64,000 nt of DNA from Nitrospiraceae bacterium (lineage in GTDB: Bacteria; Nitrospirota; Nitrospiria; Nitrospirales; Nitrospiraceae). The DNA lies in assembly GCA_019637075.1 (NCBI GenBank), contig JAHBWI010000001.1:558001-622000 (forward strand), written 5' to 3'. Below are positions 42,216 to 49,747 of this stretch, piece after piece. The notes under the pieces were generated by a model. It made no database searches. It was not told the DNA's origin and worked only from the letters and a program-made list of their open reading frames with translations. The position numbers were made by a program, and so were the translations under genes. How positions within the stretch are numbered: the stretch's first letter is position 1; each line of letters starts with the position of its first letter.

Positions 42216-43283
42216 ATGGATACTAACGAGTTGGAACGTTTGCTGCTCGAGCAGCCGGTGTCGTTGCTTCATCGCCTGGCGCGGGGACGGGTCAGTCGCC
42301 ATTTCCGAAGCGGCAAGCGCCGCTTGGTGGAGATGTTGCTGCGCACGACGGCCGAGAACCGTCCAGGGCTGATTTCCGACCTCACCGCCTTGATCGAGGA
42401 ACAGGCCCGCAAACGAGAAGCGCAACCTCCCTCACTGCCGCGTCCGCAGCCGCGCCGTGAAAAACCGGCCAGGCCATCGCCCTTTCAGCGTCAACCCAAG
42501 ACGGAGGAACCGAGCCACCACCACGAACCGCCGGTCTCGCTGCACGAATGGCTCTCCGGCATCGGCGTGCCTCCGGTTCAACCGTTCGTGCCGGACCCCT
42601 GGCAGATCGACGCGCTCGCCAAACTGGTCGACTTCGACGTGATCGTGAGCGTCCCGACCGGGAGCGGCAAGACCTACGTGGCGATCGAAGCCACGAAACG
42701 GGCGATGCAGGACAATCGAACGGTAATCTACACCTCGCCGCTCAAGGCGCTGTCGAACACCAAATTCACGGAGTTTTCCCGCTTGTTCGGCGCGGACCAG
42801 GTCGGCATTCTCACGGGGGACCGGCGAGAGAACGCGCAGGCACCGCTTCTCATCATGACGACGGAGATCCTGCGCAACCTGCTCTACGATGCGGCGGGAG
42901 GCGAGATCGATGTGCGGTTGGACACGTTGGGACTTGTGATCATGGATGAATCACAATATTTGGCGGACCCGGAGCGCGGCGTGGTGTGGGAGGAGACGTT
43001 GATTTTCTGTCCCGGGCAGGCTCGCCTGCTTCTGCTCTCAGCCTCGATCGGAAATCCCCAAGACATCGCCGACTGGCTCACCGCGATTCGCCCTCAGCCC
43101 TGCGCCCTGATTCGCCATACCAAGCGGACCGTACCGCTCCGCGCGGGCTACCTCCACCCCAATGGCAAACTCACGCCGCTATTCAGGACCGCAGGGATTC
43201 CCTACGGACAACCTTACCTCATGCACCCCGAAGCCAAACGATTGTTTGCGGAGTACGAAGAAGAAACCGGCACCGCGCGCTGA
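42216..43283 (+). CDS. Ski2-like helicase, RecA1 half
   Basis: This encodes 355 residues with CGGAGG just before ATG. An N-terminal linker of about 120 residues, Pro/Arg-rich in the middle, precedes DPWQIDALAKL (Q-motif-like). Walker A VPTGSGKT is at 146-153, motif Ia TSPLKALSN, Ib ILTGDRREN, TTEILRNLLY, motif II MDESQY (D244-Q247) and motif III LLLSASIGN (SAS at 275-277). The protein stops at the linker after KRTVPLRAGYLHPNG, exactly where RecA2 would start. It cannot unwind RNA alone and probably needs the upstream 620-residue half. Confidence 0.85.
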   Translation: MDTNELERLLLEQPVSLLHRLARGRVSRHFRSGKRRLVEMLLRTTAENRPGLISDLTALIEEQARKREAQPPSLPRPQPRREKPARPSPFQRQPKTEEPSHHHEPPVSLHEWLSGIGVPPVQPFVPDPWQIDALAKLVDFDVIVSVPTGSGKTYVAIEATKRAMQDNRTVIYTSPLKALSNTKFTEFSRLFGADQVGILTGDRRENAQAPLLIMTTEILRNLLYDAAGGEIDVRLDTLGLVIMDESQYLADPERGVVWEETLIFCPGQARLLLLSASIGNPQDIADWLTAIRPQPCALIRHTKRTVPLRAGYLHPNGKLTPLFRTAGIPYGQPYLMHPEAKRLFAEYEEETGTAR

Positions 43284-43320
43284 GGGGCGAGCACCGAGAG
43301 ATTCAGACCGAACAGTCTGT

Positions 43321-44352
43321 CTAGAAGGTATAGTTCAGAGACACAGTTGGTCCGTGCCGCAAGGATTCGAACTTCGTCAACGGGGCGGTCGAAGACGACC
43401 CGTCGGCAAAGTTGATCTTCCACTGGTCGCCGAAGAGCACCCGGTTCCACCACACCCGATAGCCCCCGCTCAAATAAAGCCGATCGACGATCCGCACCCG
43501 CACGGCCACATCGCTGTTCGTCCCGATTCCATAGCCGGTCATACGGAAACTCGGGTCTTTGGACAAGTCCGTTCTGAGATAGTGCGTGTCTTCGTTATCG
43601 AGATAGGACAGCAACATTGCGACTCGAGCATCCACACTGATCCGCGGATCGATCTGATATTGAATTTCCCCACCCACGCGGCCGGACACCCAGGTAGTCG
43701 TATTGTTGATCACCGATTGGCCGCTGAATCGCACCGTACCTGGAACCGAGCACCCATAGAGGGGGTTCAAGGGCGACGTCGTGCATTCGACCTGCGTGAT
43801 CCCGGTGACGACGTGCTTCTCCCGCCAATACTGAAATCCCGCAAAGAGGTCGAATCGCCCGCGCTTCCCGGCAAACTCCTGCACCACCGCCCCCACGTCG
43901 CCGTTCAGGTACCAGAGATTGTTGCCCGACACGTCGCTGAGGGTCCGTGAAAACCGATGTTCCCCGCTGACGCTGGCGCCCTGGCTGGCGGCCCCCTGAG
44001 CGCTCAGGAAGTCGTCGTCGGTAAGGCGTCCGCCGCCGATCTCGCCGAACCCCAGCACGCCACGCACGAACAGCCGGCTGCGCAGATCAACCCGCGCATT
44101 CAACTCCACCACATTGGTGCCCGTATCTTTGTATTTGAGTTTGGAGGTGGGGTTGCCGAGGTTCGGATCAAGACCATTGGCATTGTGCGACCAGGTCGTT
44201 TCCCCCTGACTGAACCATCCGGTAATCCCCACATCCACGCGCGCGATAGAGGAAGGCACCGCCGGCGGTGCATCCGCCGCGAGGACGGGAGAGCCGGACA
44301 GCAACCATGCGCCCCCCAGCAGACCCAGGCACAGAAACCGGCCAGGCATCAT
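43321..44352 (-). CDS. outer-membrane beta-barrel protein
   Basis: This encodes 343 residues from ATG 44352, which directly precedes a good signal peptide (MPGRFLCLGLLGGAWLLSGSPVLA). A frame to a TTG at 44394 would put 14 polar residues before it. The mature protein is strand-rich, with alternating aromatic and polar residues, and it ends LNYTF, the aromatic-terminus signal for BAM. FDLFAGFQYWREKH recalls omptin-like barrels, but I cannot place the catalytic residues. A porin-like or adhesin role is equally possible. Confidence 0.75.
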   Translation of the reverse strand: MMPGRFLCLGLLGGAWLLSGSPVLAADAPPAVPSSIARVDVGITGWFSQGETTWSHNANGLDPNLGNPTSKLKYKDTGTNVVELNARVDLRSRLFVRGVLGFGEIGGGRLTDDDFLSAQGAASQGASVSGEHRFSRTLSDVSGNNLWYLNGDVGAVVQEFAGKRGRFDLFAGFQYWREKHVVTGITQVECTTSPLNPLYGCSVPGTVRFSGQSVINNTTTWVSGRVGGEIQYQIDPRISVDARVAMLLSYLDNEDTHYLRTDLSKDPSFRMTGYGIGTNSDVAVRVRIVDRLYLSGGYRVWWNRVLFGDQWKINFADGSSSTAPLTKFESLRHGPTVSLNYTF

Positions 44353-44766
44353 ATTGGGCCGCCTGTCGGACAGGAAGTCGGAACGGGCAACCAAGAGGAG
44401 AGAGGCATCGTCATATACTCGCTTCCGGTCATCCGCTGATGGACGACCTTATTGATTTTGGGATTGCGCGGCCTCGCCATGATCCCGAGGGAAGATTACG
44501 TATGATTCTCGAACGAACGGGAGCAAGAAATACCTTACCGCGCACGGAAGGTCAACTGAATTTTTGTCGCAACATCGATCATCGATGATCGCAGAGACGC
44601 ATCGAAAATATTTCGTCGCGAACGCCATGCGACTGAGCAATGTAGTTCTAATTTGCACGATCGAATGCCGTACGCCTACAGCAATCAGGATGTGATTGGG
44701 AATTACCCTGCAGAAATTTTCGTGGCAGGTTGGTCCCTCAAAAACTCGTCTCATTAAATTTCTTGC

Positions 44767-44795
44767 TTGACCATTGCATGGTATTTCGCTAGGGT
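44767..44795 (+). promoter_or_regulatory. candidate promoter of the BACON-like/FN3 gene
   Basis: TTGACC (44767-44772), 17 bp, then TAGGGT (44790-44795). It gives a leader of about 160 nt before ATG 44963. The -35 match is good and the -10 match is weak. Confidence 0.4.
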
Positions 44796-44884
44796 CAACC
44801 TTGATACGACACCTGTACGGGAATCTCACGTATTCTCTGCTGAGAAAATCCCTACAAACAAGCGGCAACATTCTCTCGTCAGTC

Positions 44885-44919
44885 TGTTGTGGCACAACAG
44901 TTGCTGAGCGATCAGCAAC
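44885..44919. promoter_or_regulatory. two adjacent palindromes in the 5' leader
   Basis: TGTTGT-GGC-ACAACA (44885-44899) is followed immediately by GTTGCTGA-GCGA-TCAGCAAC (44900-44919). Both are perfect. They may be operators or RNA hairpins ahead of the gene at 44963. No known riboswitch is recognised. Confidence 0.5.
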
Positions 44920-44962
44920 TTGACTCCTCATTTCATCAGATTCACCTAAGGGAGTAGTGACC

Positions 44963-46627
44963 ATGAGATCTGCACAATCCACCTTCAAACATTTTCTCGC
45001 CGTCCTGGCCATCGCCATTGTGCAGATGCTTATGTTCGGCACTCCGTCATATGCGCAGGTAATCACCACGTCGCCTTCGGCGCTGTCGCTCACGGTGGCG
45101 CAGGGCGGAACCGTCAGCGGTACGCTCTCGCTCTCGAAGACCGGCACCGATGTGCACAGTTATTACATCAGCACCAATCAAGGATGGGTATGGTTGAATC
45201 CGGCTTACGGCAGCACCCAAACCATTTCCACCGAAACCGATCTCTTGACCGTGACCGTGAACACCTCGGCCATGGGACTCATTCCGGGAAGCTATAGCGC
45301 CGTCGTATATTTGGGTGAAACCGGCCCCGGCGTCTCGACGGTCGTTCGCGTGCCGGTTTCCCTCACGGTTACGGCCGCCGGCACGACACCGCCGCCCCCG
45401 CCGCCCTCAACGACGCCGCCACCGCCTCCGCCTTCAACGACGCCGCCACCGCCGCCGCCTTCGACGACACCGCCGCCCCCGCCGACAGCGACGCCCCCGC
45501 CGCCGCCGCCGACCAGTTCGTTGACGTCGTTCATCCAATCGTTCCCCGGCTCGCTGGCGCTTGCCGCTCCGCAGGGCACCAATCCGTCCGGCGTGGTGAA
45601 TCTGCAAAAATCCGGCACGACGACACATAGCTATTCGATCAGTACGAACCAGGGCTGGATTTGGCTGAACCCGCCCTATGGGAGTACGCAGACCATCACC
45701 TCGGAGATCGATCCGCTCACGGTGACCGTCAATACGGCTGGCCTCGCGGTGGGGTCTTATTCGGCCGTGGTCTATATTCTCGAGTCCGGGCCGGACATCC
45801 CGGCTACGACCTTGCGGATTCCGGTTACCGTTACGGTGACGGCCCCCGGCACGACACCGCCGCCCCCGCCGTCGACAACACCGCCTCCGCCTTCAACGAC
45901 GCCGCCGCCGCCTTCGACGACACCGCCGCCCCCGCCGACAGCGACACCCCCGCCGCCGCCGCCGACCAGTTCATTGACGTCGTTCGTCCAATCGTTCCCC
46001 GGCTCGCTGGCACTTTCGGCGCCAAAGGGTACGAACCCATCCGGCGTGGTGAATCTGCAAAAATCCGGCACGACGACACATAGCTATTCGATCAGTACGA
46101 ACCAAGGCTGGATTTGGCTGAACCCGCCCTATGGGAGTACGCAGACCATCACCTCGGAGATCGATCCGCTCACGGTGACCGTCAATACGGCAGCCCTGGC
46201 GGTCGGATCCTATTCCGCCGTGGTCTACATTCTCGAGTCCGGGCCGGATATCCCGGCCACGACCTTGCGGATTCCGGTTTCTGTGACCGTCACGGCCACC
46301 GGAACCACGGCACCGCCGCCCCCGCCGCCGCCCTCGCCGACCGGAGGCGCCACGCCGCCGCCCCCGCCGCCGCCTCCTTCGTCCACGACGACCACCGGGA
46401 CGATGACGGTGTCATGGAGCGCCAACACGGAAGCGGACCTGGCAGGCTACCGGATCTACGTGGGCACGCAAACCGGCGTGCACCCGCAGATGTTCGACGT
46501 GGGCAACGTGCTTTCGAAACAGCTCACGTTGCCGCTCGGCTTCACCTACTTCGTCGTGATCACGGCCTACGATAAGGTCGGGAACGAAAGTTCCCCGTCG
46601 GCGGAGTTGAGCCGGAGCGTGTTCTGA
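44963..46627 (+). CDS. secreted BACON-like repeat protein with Pro-rich linkers and FN3 domain
   Basis: This encodes 554 residues. ATG 44963 has GGGAG 8 nt upstream; a GTG at 44957 is less well placed. A signal peptide (to about AQ) is followed by three Ig-like repeats of about 90 residues (TNQGWIWLNPPYGSTQTIT, then GSYSAVVYI), joined by linkers of PPPPPS/TTPPPP. The last domain (MTVSWSANTEADLAGYRIYVG) is fibronectin type III. Repeats 2 and 3 are nearly identical in DNA. I infer an extracellular or surface protein that binds polymers or spans distance. Confidence 0.85.
   Translation: MRSAQSTFKHFLAVLAIAIVQMLMFGTPSYAQVITTSPSALSLTVAQGGTVSGTLSLSKTGTDVHSYYISTNQGWVWLNPAYGSTQTISTETDLLTVTVNTSAMGLIPGSYSAVVYLGETGPGVSTVVRVPVSLTVTAAGTTPPPPPPSTTPPPPPPSTTPPPPPPSTTPPPPPTATPPPPPPTSSLTSFIQSFPGSLALAAPQGTNPSGVVNLQKSGTTTHSYSISTNQGWIWLNPPYGSTQTITSEIDPLTVTVNTAGLAVGSYSAVVYILESGPDIPATTLRIPVTVTVTAPGTTPPPPPSTTPPPPSTTPPPPSTTPPPPPTATPPPPPPTSSLTSFVQSFPGSLALSAPKGTNPSGVVNLQKSGTTTHSYSISTNQGWIWLNPPYGSTQTITSEIDPLTVTVNTAALAVGSYSAVVYILESGPDIPATTLRIPVSVTVTATGTTAPPPPPPPSPTGGATPPPPPPPPSSTTTTGTMTVSWSANTEADLAGYRIYVGTQTGVHPQMFDVGNVLSKQLTLPLGFTYFVVITAYDKVGNESSPSAELSRSVF
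45502..46300 (+). repeat. near-identical internal DNA repeats within the repeat protein gene
   Basis: The second and third Ig-like units (about 45502-45860 and 45955-46310) share long identical stretches, for example from 45598 to about 45649 and the same text 453 bases on. The Pro-codon linkers (GCCGCC and CCGCCC runs) between them are also low-complexity. This makes the gene prone to recombination and copy-number change. Confidence 0.85.
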
Positions 46628-46746
46628 TCGCGAAGAAGTCGCGTTGCAGACTTGACCAGTCCGCCCGCGGACCTGTATAACGAGCGCTGCTTCGTGCCGC
46701 TTGTCGGCCAAAGTCTCCGACTCTCCGGCAGGCGCACGAGGCATCC

Positions 46747-46823
46747 GGCGCCCGTAGCTCAATGGATAGAGCACCAGACTACGGATCTGGGGGTTACAGG
46801 TTCAAGTCCTGTCGGGCGCGCCA
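46747..46823 (+). tRNA. tRNA-Arg (ACG)
   Basis: The acceptor stem GCGCCCG (46747-46753) pairs with CGGGCGC (46813-46819), followed by discriminator G and encoded CCA (46821-46823). D-arm GCTC...GAGC, anticodon loop CTACGGA with anticodon ACG, and T-arm CAGG-TTCAAGT-CCTG are all in place. The ACG anticodon is expected to be edited to ICG and reads CGU/CGC/CGA. Confidence 0.97.
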
Positions 46824-47242
46824 TTCGGCACGAACCATCCATCCAACATCGACTACGGCGGCAGATCCTCTCGCCCAGCGAGTTCGTTCTCGCTCGCCCT
46901 CTTCGACGTACCAGGGTGAGTACGCCTGCGTCGTCCTCACTTGCGAGCGAGCTCGGCGAGCTTCGGTCTCCTCCCCCTCGTTACGATGTTGAAGGATAGT
47001 TCGTGCCGTACCAGCTTGCTCGACCGCTGGCCCATCCCGCGTAGCCGCTCTTCCTCACGCCAGCGGATAATCACCTCAATCTGATCTTCCTCTTTCTCGT
47101 CCGGCAAAGCCGTTCTCATTCGCCCTCTTCGACATACCCCGATAAGACAAAGAGCCTGTATGCCAGCCGACGGTTCCTGTTACCATTCCCCCGGGCTGCA
47201 TGACCCAAATCGGCTTGCGCCATACGAATGGGGGAGCTCGGC
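46824..47242. other. noncoding stretch after tRNA-Arg with short direct repeats
   Basis: This 419-bp gap holds two related copies of the segment GTTCTCxxTCGCCCTCTTCGAC (starting near 46884 and 47111), one of which is followed by a possible 60-codon minus-strand ORF. No integrase or phage gene is seen. The words may be gene remnants or a repeat family. Confidence 0.4.
46937..47119 (-). CDS. possible small protein or gene remnant
   Basis: This 60-codon frame begins MRTALPDEKEEDQIEVIIRW with GAGGG just upstream. It is highly charged (EEERLRGMGQRSSKLVRHE) and has no recognisable domain. It lies in the repeat-containing gap beyond tRNA-Arg, so it could be the end of a decayed gene. Low confidence. 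Confidence 0.2.
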   Translation of the reverse strand: MRTALPDEKEEDQIEVIIRWREEERLRGMGQRSSKLVRHELSFNIVTRGRRPKLAELARK

Positions 47243-47704
47243 ATGACTGACATGAACGCGGCTTGGCAAAGCAATCTGATCGATGATCCGGCGGAACTGC
47301 GGCAGTTGCTCGGCTCGATGAAACGCATCGCGGTACTTGGAATCCGCAGCGAGCACTTCGCTTCTCGCCCCGCATTCTATGTACCGGAGTACTTGGCGTC
47401 GGAAGGCCTCGATGTGATTCCGGTGCCGGTGTACGAGCCGGATGTCTCGACGATACTCGGCAAGACCGTCTTTCGCCGCCTCGCCGACATTCCCGGCGAC
47501 CTGGACCTAGTCGACGTGTTCCGTCGCTCCGAGGACATTCCCGCGCATCTTGAGGATCTGCTCGGCAAGAAACCGAAAGCGGTCTGGTTCCAATCTGGGA
47601 TACGAAATGACGAGGTGGCGGAGACGCTCGCCAAGGCTGGAATCAAAGTCGTGCAGGACCGCTGTCTGATGGTCGAGTACCGCCGGTATCTAACTGGCGG
47701 GTAA
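47243..47704 (+). CDS. CoA-binding-domain protein (YccU type)
   Basis: This encodes 153 residues from ATG 47243, with GGGGAG about 6 nt upstream; a start 5 codons earlier lacks a site. The sequence MKRIAVLGIRSEHFASRPAFYVPEYLASEG, then IPVPVYEPDV, and ELDLVDVFRRSEDIP with AVWFQSGIRNDEVAETLAKAGIKVVQDRCLMVEYR matches CoA_binding_2 Rossmann proteins. The family binds CoA. Its exact role in this organism is unknown. Confidence 0.93.
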   Translation: MTDMNAAWQSNLIDDPAELRQLLGSMKRIAVLGIRSEHFASRPAFYVPEYLASEGLDVIPVPVYEPDVSTILGKTVFRRLADIPGDLDLVDVFRRSEDIPAHLEDLLGKKPKAVWFQSGIRNDEVAETLAKAGIKVVQDRCLMVEYRRYLTGG

Positions 47705-47817
47705 CGCAATCGGTCATTTCAAGACAGACAAGACGTCACGGTATCAGGCACCATGAGCCGGCCTGCTCCCGCCGACTTGATAGCAGTACTTGGCGCGGGT
47801 TCAAGACCGTCTCTTCT

Positions 47818-48294
47818 TTAGGTCGGCTCCCCCGCTCCGGCGCGGCAGGCCGGGGTATCTTGATCTTGCGCTGCGTCCATCACCCTGCTGTTCACTTCCG
47901 ACACATAGATGGAGACCCCGCTCTTTTCCTTCACCGCCTGCTGCAGAAGCGGGATACGTTGGCTCAACAGGGCATGGTACGTGTCGGTGAATTGCTCTTC
48001 GGTGACTTCCTCGCTGGTCAAGCGCGAGGCGATTTGCAGCCAGCTTCGATCGACCTCGTCCTTCATGAGTTGGGCGGTGGGTGAAGGGTTTCCGCTCTGC
48101 AGATCCGACCGGCTAGCCACGATATAGTAGAGAGCTTCGACCGGCACGTGATCCTTCGTGCAAGCGGTCGTTCGAAACACACGGGTGTCGCTCTCGTTGA
48201 AATTGCCGGGGTCCTCCGGCATCGCCTGAACGGTCGCGGCCAGCGTGACCAAGTTGAGCCAGATCAATATCCCGGCAAGACGCACCTTCTTCAT
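47818..48294 (-). CDS. secreted hypothetical protein
   Basis: This encodes 158 residues; ATG 48294 has GAGGAG 7 nt upstream and opens a signal peptide (MKKVRLAGILIWLNLVTLAATVQA). The mature part is helical with VFRTTACTKDHVPVEALYYIVASRSDLQSG and two cysteines (one near the N-terminus, one near the C-terminus at TPACRAG). The family is not recognised. It follows the heme-binding protein on the same strand by about 70 bp. Confidence 0.65.
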   Translation of the reverse strand: MKKVRLAGILIWLNLVTLAATVQAMPEDPGNFNESDTRVFRTTACTKDHVPVEALYYIVASRSDLQSGNPSPTAQLMKDEVDRSWLQIASRLTSEEVTEEQFTDTYHALLSQRIPLLQQAVKEKSGVSIYVSEVNSRVMDAAQDQDTPACRAGAGEPT

Positions 48295-48365
48295 GACCGA
48301 TCTCCTCGCTCCTCCGCTGGGCTGCACGATGGCTTCTCGTCGGCAATCACTGAGACAGCCCTGAC

Positions 48366-48962
48366 CTAATTGGCAAGGGGGATAGTGATCAACACCCCAC
48401 CCATCACGTCTCCCACCTTGAAGTCCCGCTTGGGACTTTCCGGATGCACATTGTGGCAATGGGCACAGGTCGACGACAGGGCCTTGTCCGGATAGATGGC
48501 CTGAAAGACGCGAGTTTTCCCGTCGCTCACGATGCCTGTGTAAGGCCGCTCAGTATTCGTGAGCATTTCGGTGAGCGCGGTCCGTTCGAAATCCGTCGCC
48601 GGCCCATTCTTCCTATTGATCGCCCAATTGCTGATCAGCCGAAACTTGATGTTGTTGGGTTGTTTCGCCACGAGTCGACCGGATTCGAGCAGGAACTGCG
48701 CCGGTAGCGGCAAATCACCATCCTGCCTCCAATGTTCCGACGCGAAGACGATCCCGCGTTTCTGCATCCGGTCCACCACCTCGGTCGAATAGAACGTGCG
48801 ATCGGCCTGCAGCACGCTGTGGATATAATCGGCCACGCGCTGAGGCGCGATGCCTTTCTGGGCATCCGCTTCCTTACTCGCGACAGACAGTCCCCATTGA
48901 CCGAGCAGGCTCGTGACGATCGTGCCTACGGCAAGTCCGAAGCAAAACCCTCTCATCTGCAT
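48366..48962 (-). CDS. c-type heme protein with DUF3365/Tll0287-like domain
   Basis: This encodes 198 residues with GGGAGG 8 nt before ATG and a signal sequence (GFCFGLAVGTIVTSLLGQWGLS). The heme motif CAHCH is at about residues 166-170 in STCAHCHNVHPESPKRDFKVGDVMGGVLITIPL, and the remainder (TFYSTEVVDRMQKRGIVFASEHW, FRLISNWAINRKNGP) is typical of Tll0287-like PAS/cache heme sensors. It is likely a periplasmic redox sensor or electron carrier. Confidence 0.88.
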   Translation of the reverse strand: MQMRGFCFGLAVGTIVTSLLGQWGLSVASKEADAQKGIAPQRVADYIHSVLQADRTFYSTEVVDRMQKRGIVFASEHWRQDGDLPLPAQFLLESGRLVAKQPNNIKFRLISNWAINRKNGPATDFERTALTEMLTNTERPYTGIVSDGKTRVFQAIYPDKALSSTCAHCHNVHPESPKRDFKVGDVMGGVLITIPLAN

Positions 48963-49259
48963 GGTGCGTCCTCCCTGTCTACTTGCTGGTTACTTCGGTC
49001 ACTGGGCATCGCATTGGACGACGTCTCCCAATAGCGTCGCACCCCTTCGGCTCTCACATCTACTCCCATTGCACTGAGTCGAACCGACAGACATCGAACA
49101 ATTTCACCTCGTATGCCTGGACAAGGTGTGAGTCGGATCACATGAGAACCAAGCCTCGAACGATTACCTCGAAGCCGTAGAAGTTGATTGTAGCAGAAGG
49201 GGCTCTGCGCGGCCGTCTCATCGCGCCGGGCACGCATGCACAGCAAGTCTCATCGAAGC
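48963..49259. other. intergenic region, about 297 bp
   Basis: There is no gene or clear promoter motif that I can support here. It separates the heme protein from the ankyrin lipoprotein, both on the minus strand. Confidence 0.4.
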
Positions 49260-49727
49260 TTATTCCCGAGCCTGAAGGAGCGGAATGATCTCCGCATGCC
49301 CGAGCGTGGTTGCGATACTAAGCGGGCTCGGCAGATACCAGTGATGGCTCGGCATCGAGGCGCCCCGCTCCAACAACAAAGCCACGATCGCACGATCTCC
49401 CTTTGAGGCGGCAGCATGAAGCGCCGTCCACCCGCTCACGTCGGCGGCATTGACGTCCGCGCCGGCATCCAACAGCGCCCGCACCAACTCGACATAGCCA
49501 TGCCCCGCGGCCACAATCAGCGGGCCTGTGCCGATGAGTGGAAACCGCCTATTCACGTCCTGTCCTTCCGTGATGAGGCGCTGCACCCTCTCAAGATCGC
49601 CCGAGGCCGACGCGTTCAGCATCGACAGCGAACAGCCGGCCTGCAGGCTGCTGACCACTGTGGCCATGAGGAGGAAAGTCACCGCCCTTTTGGTTCGCGA
49701 GACCTTGTGCTTTCGGGAGTCGTGCAT
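49260..49727 (-). CDS. ankyrin-repeat lipoprotein
   Basis: This encodes 155 residues if read from ATG 49727. A TTG at 49751, overlapping the upstream stop, is possible. The signal ends in a lipobox (SLQAGC). Ankyrin units follow: LNASASGDLERVQRLITEGQDVN, GTGPLIVAAGHGYVELVRALLDAGADVN, and GWTALHAAASKGDRAIVALLLERGA. It is a periplasmic or outer-membrane scaffold. It follows the Omp85-like gene and probably shares its transcript. Confidence 0.85.
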   Translation of the reverse strand: MHDSRKHKVSRTKRAVTFLLMATVVSSLQAGCSLSMLNASASGDLERVQRLITEGQDVNRRFPLIGTGPLIVAAGHGYVELVRALLDAGADVNAADVSGWTALHAAASKGDRAIVALLLERGASMPSHHWYLPSPLSIATTLGHAEIIPLLQARE

Positions 49728-49747
49728 GGCGGTTCCGACGATCACTG

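Larger units (their letters stand above)
44353..44962. other. long AT-richer intergenic region, 610 bp
   Basis: The DNA between the outer-membrane protein and the repeat protein is less GC-rich than its surroundings. A minus-strand frame (44449-45147) spans it but overlaps the next gene antisense and has odd composition, so I do not call it. The region contains a promoter candidate at 44767-44795 and two adjacent palindromes at 44885-44919. Confidence 0.5.

Noticed and set aside
40227-43283. Helicase split as a simple frameshift or sequencing error
   Set aside because: The halves are in reversed order and both have proper starts and stops, so a frameshift cannot explain it; only a rearrangement or misassembly could.
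44885-44919. CRISPR array or riboswitch in the leader
   Set aside because: Only two unlike palindromes, no spacer-repeat pattern and no known riboswitch consensus.
44449-45147. 232-codon minus-strand frame in the AT-richer gap
   Set aside because: Overlaps the start and signal peptide of the repeat protein antisense; Cys/Arg-rich with no domain. It could be real only if the plus-strand start is wrong.
45400-45500. Simple tandem repeat array of Pro codons as a separate element
   Set aside because: It is the low-complexity linker of the surface protein gene, in frame throughout.
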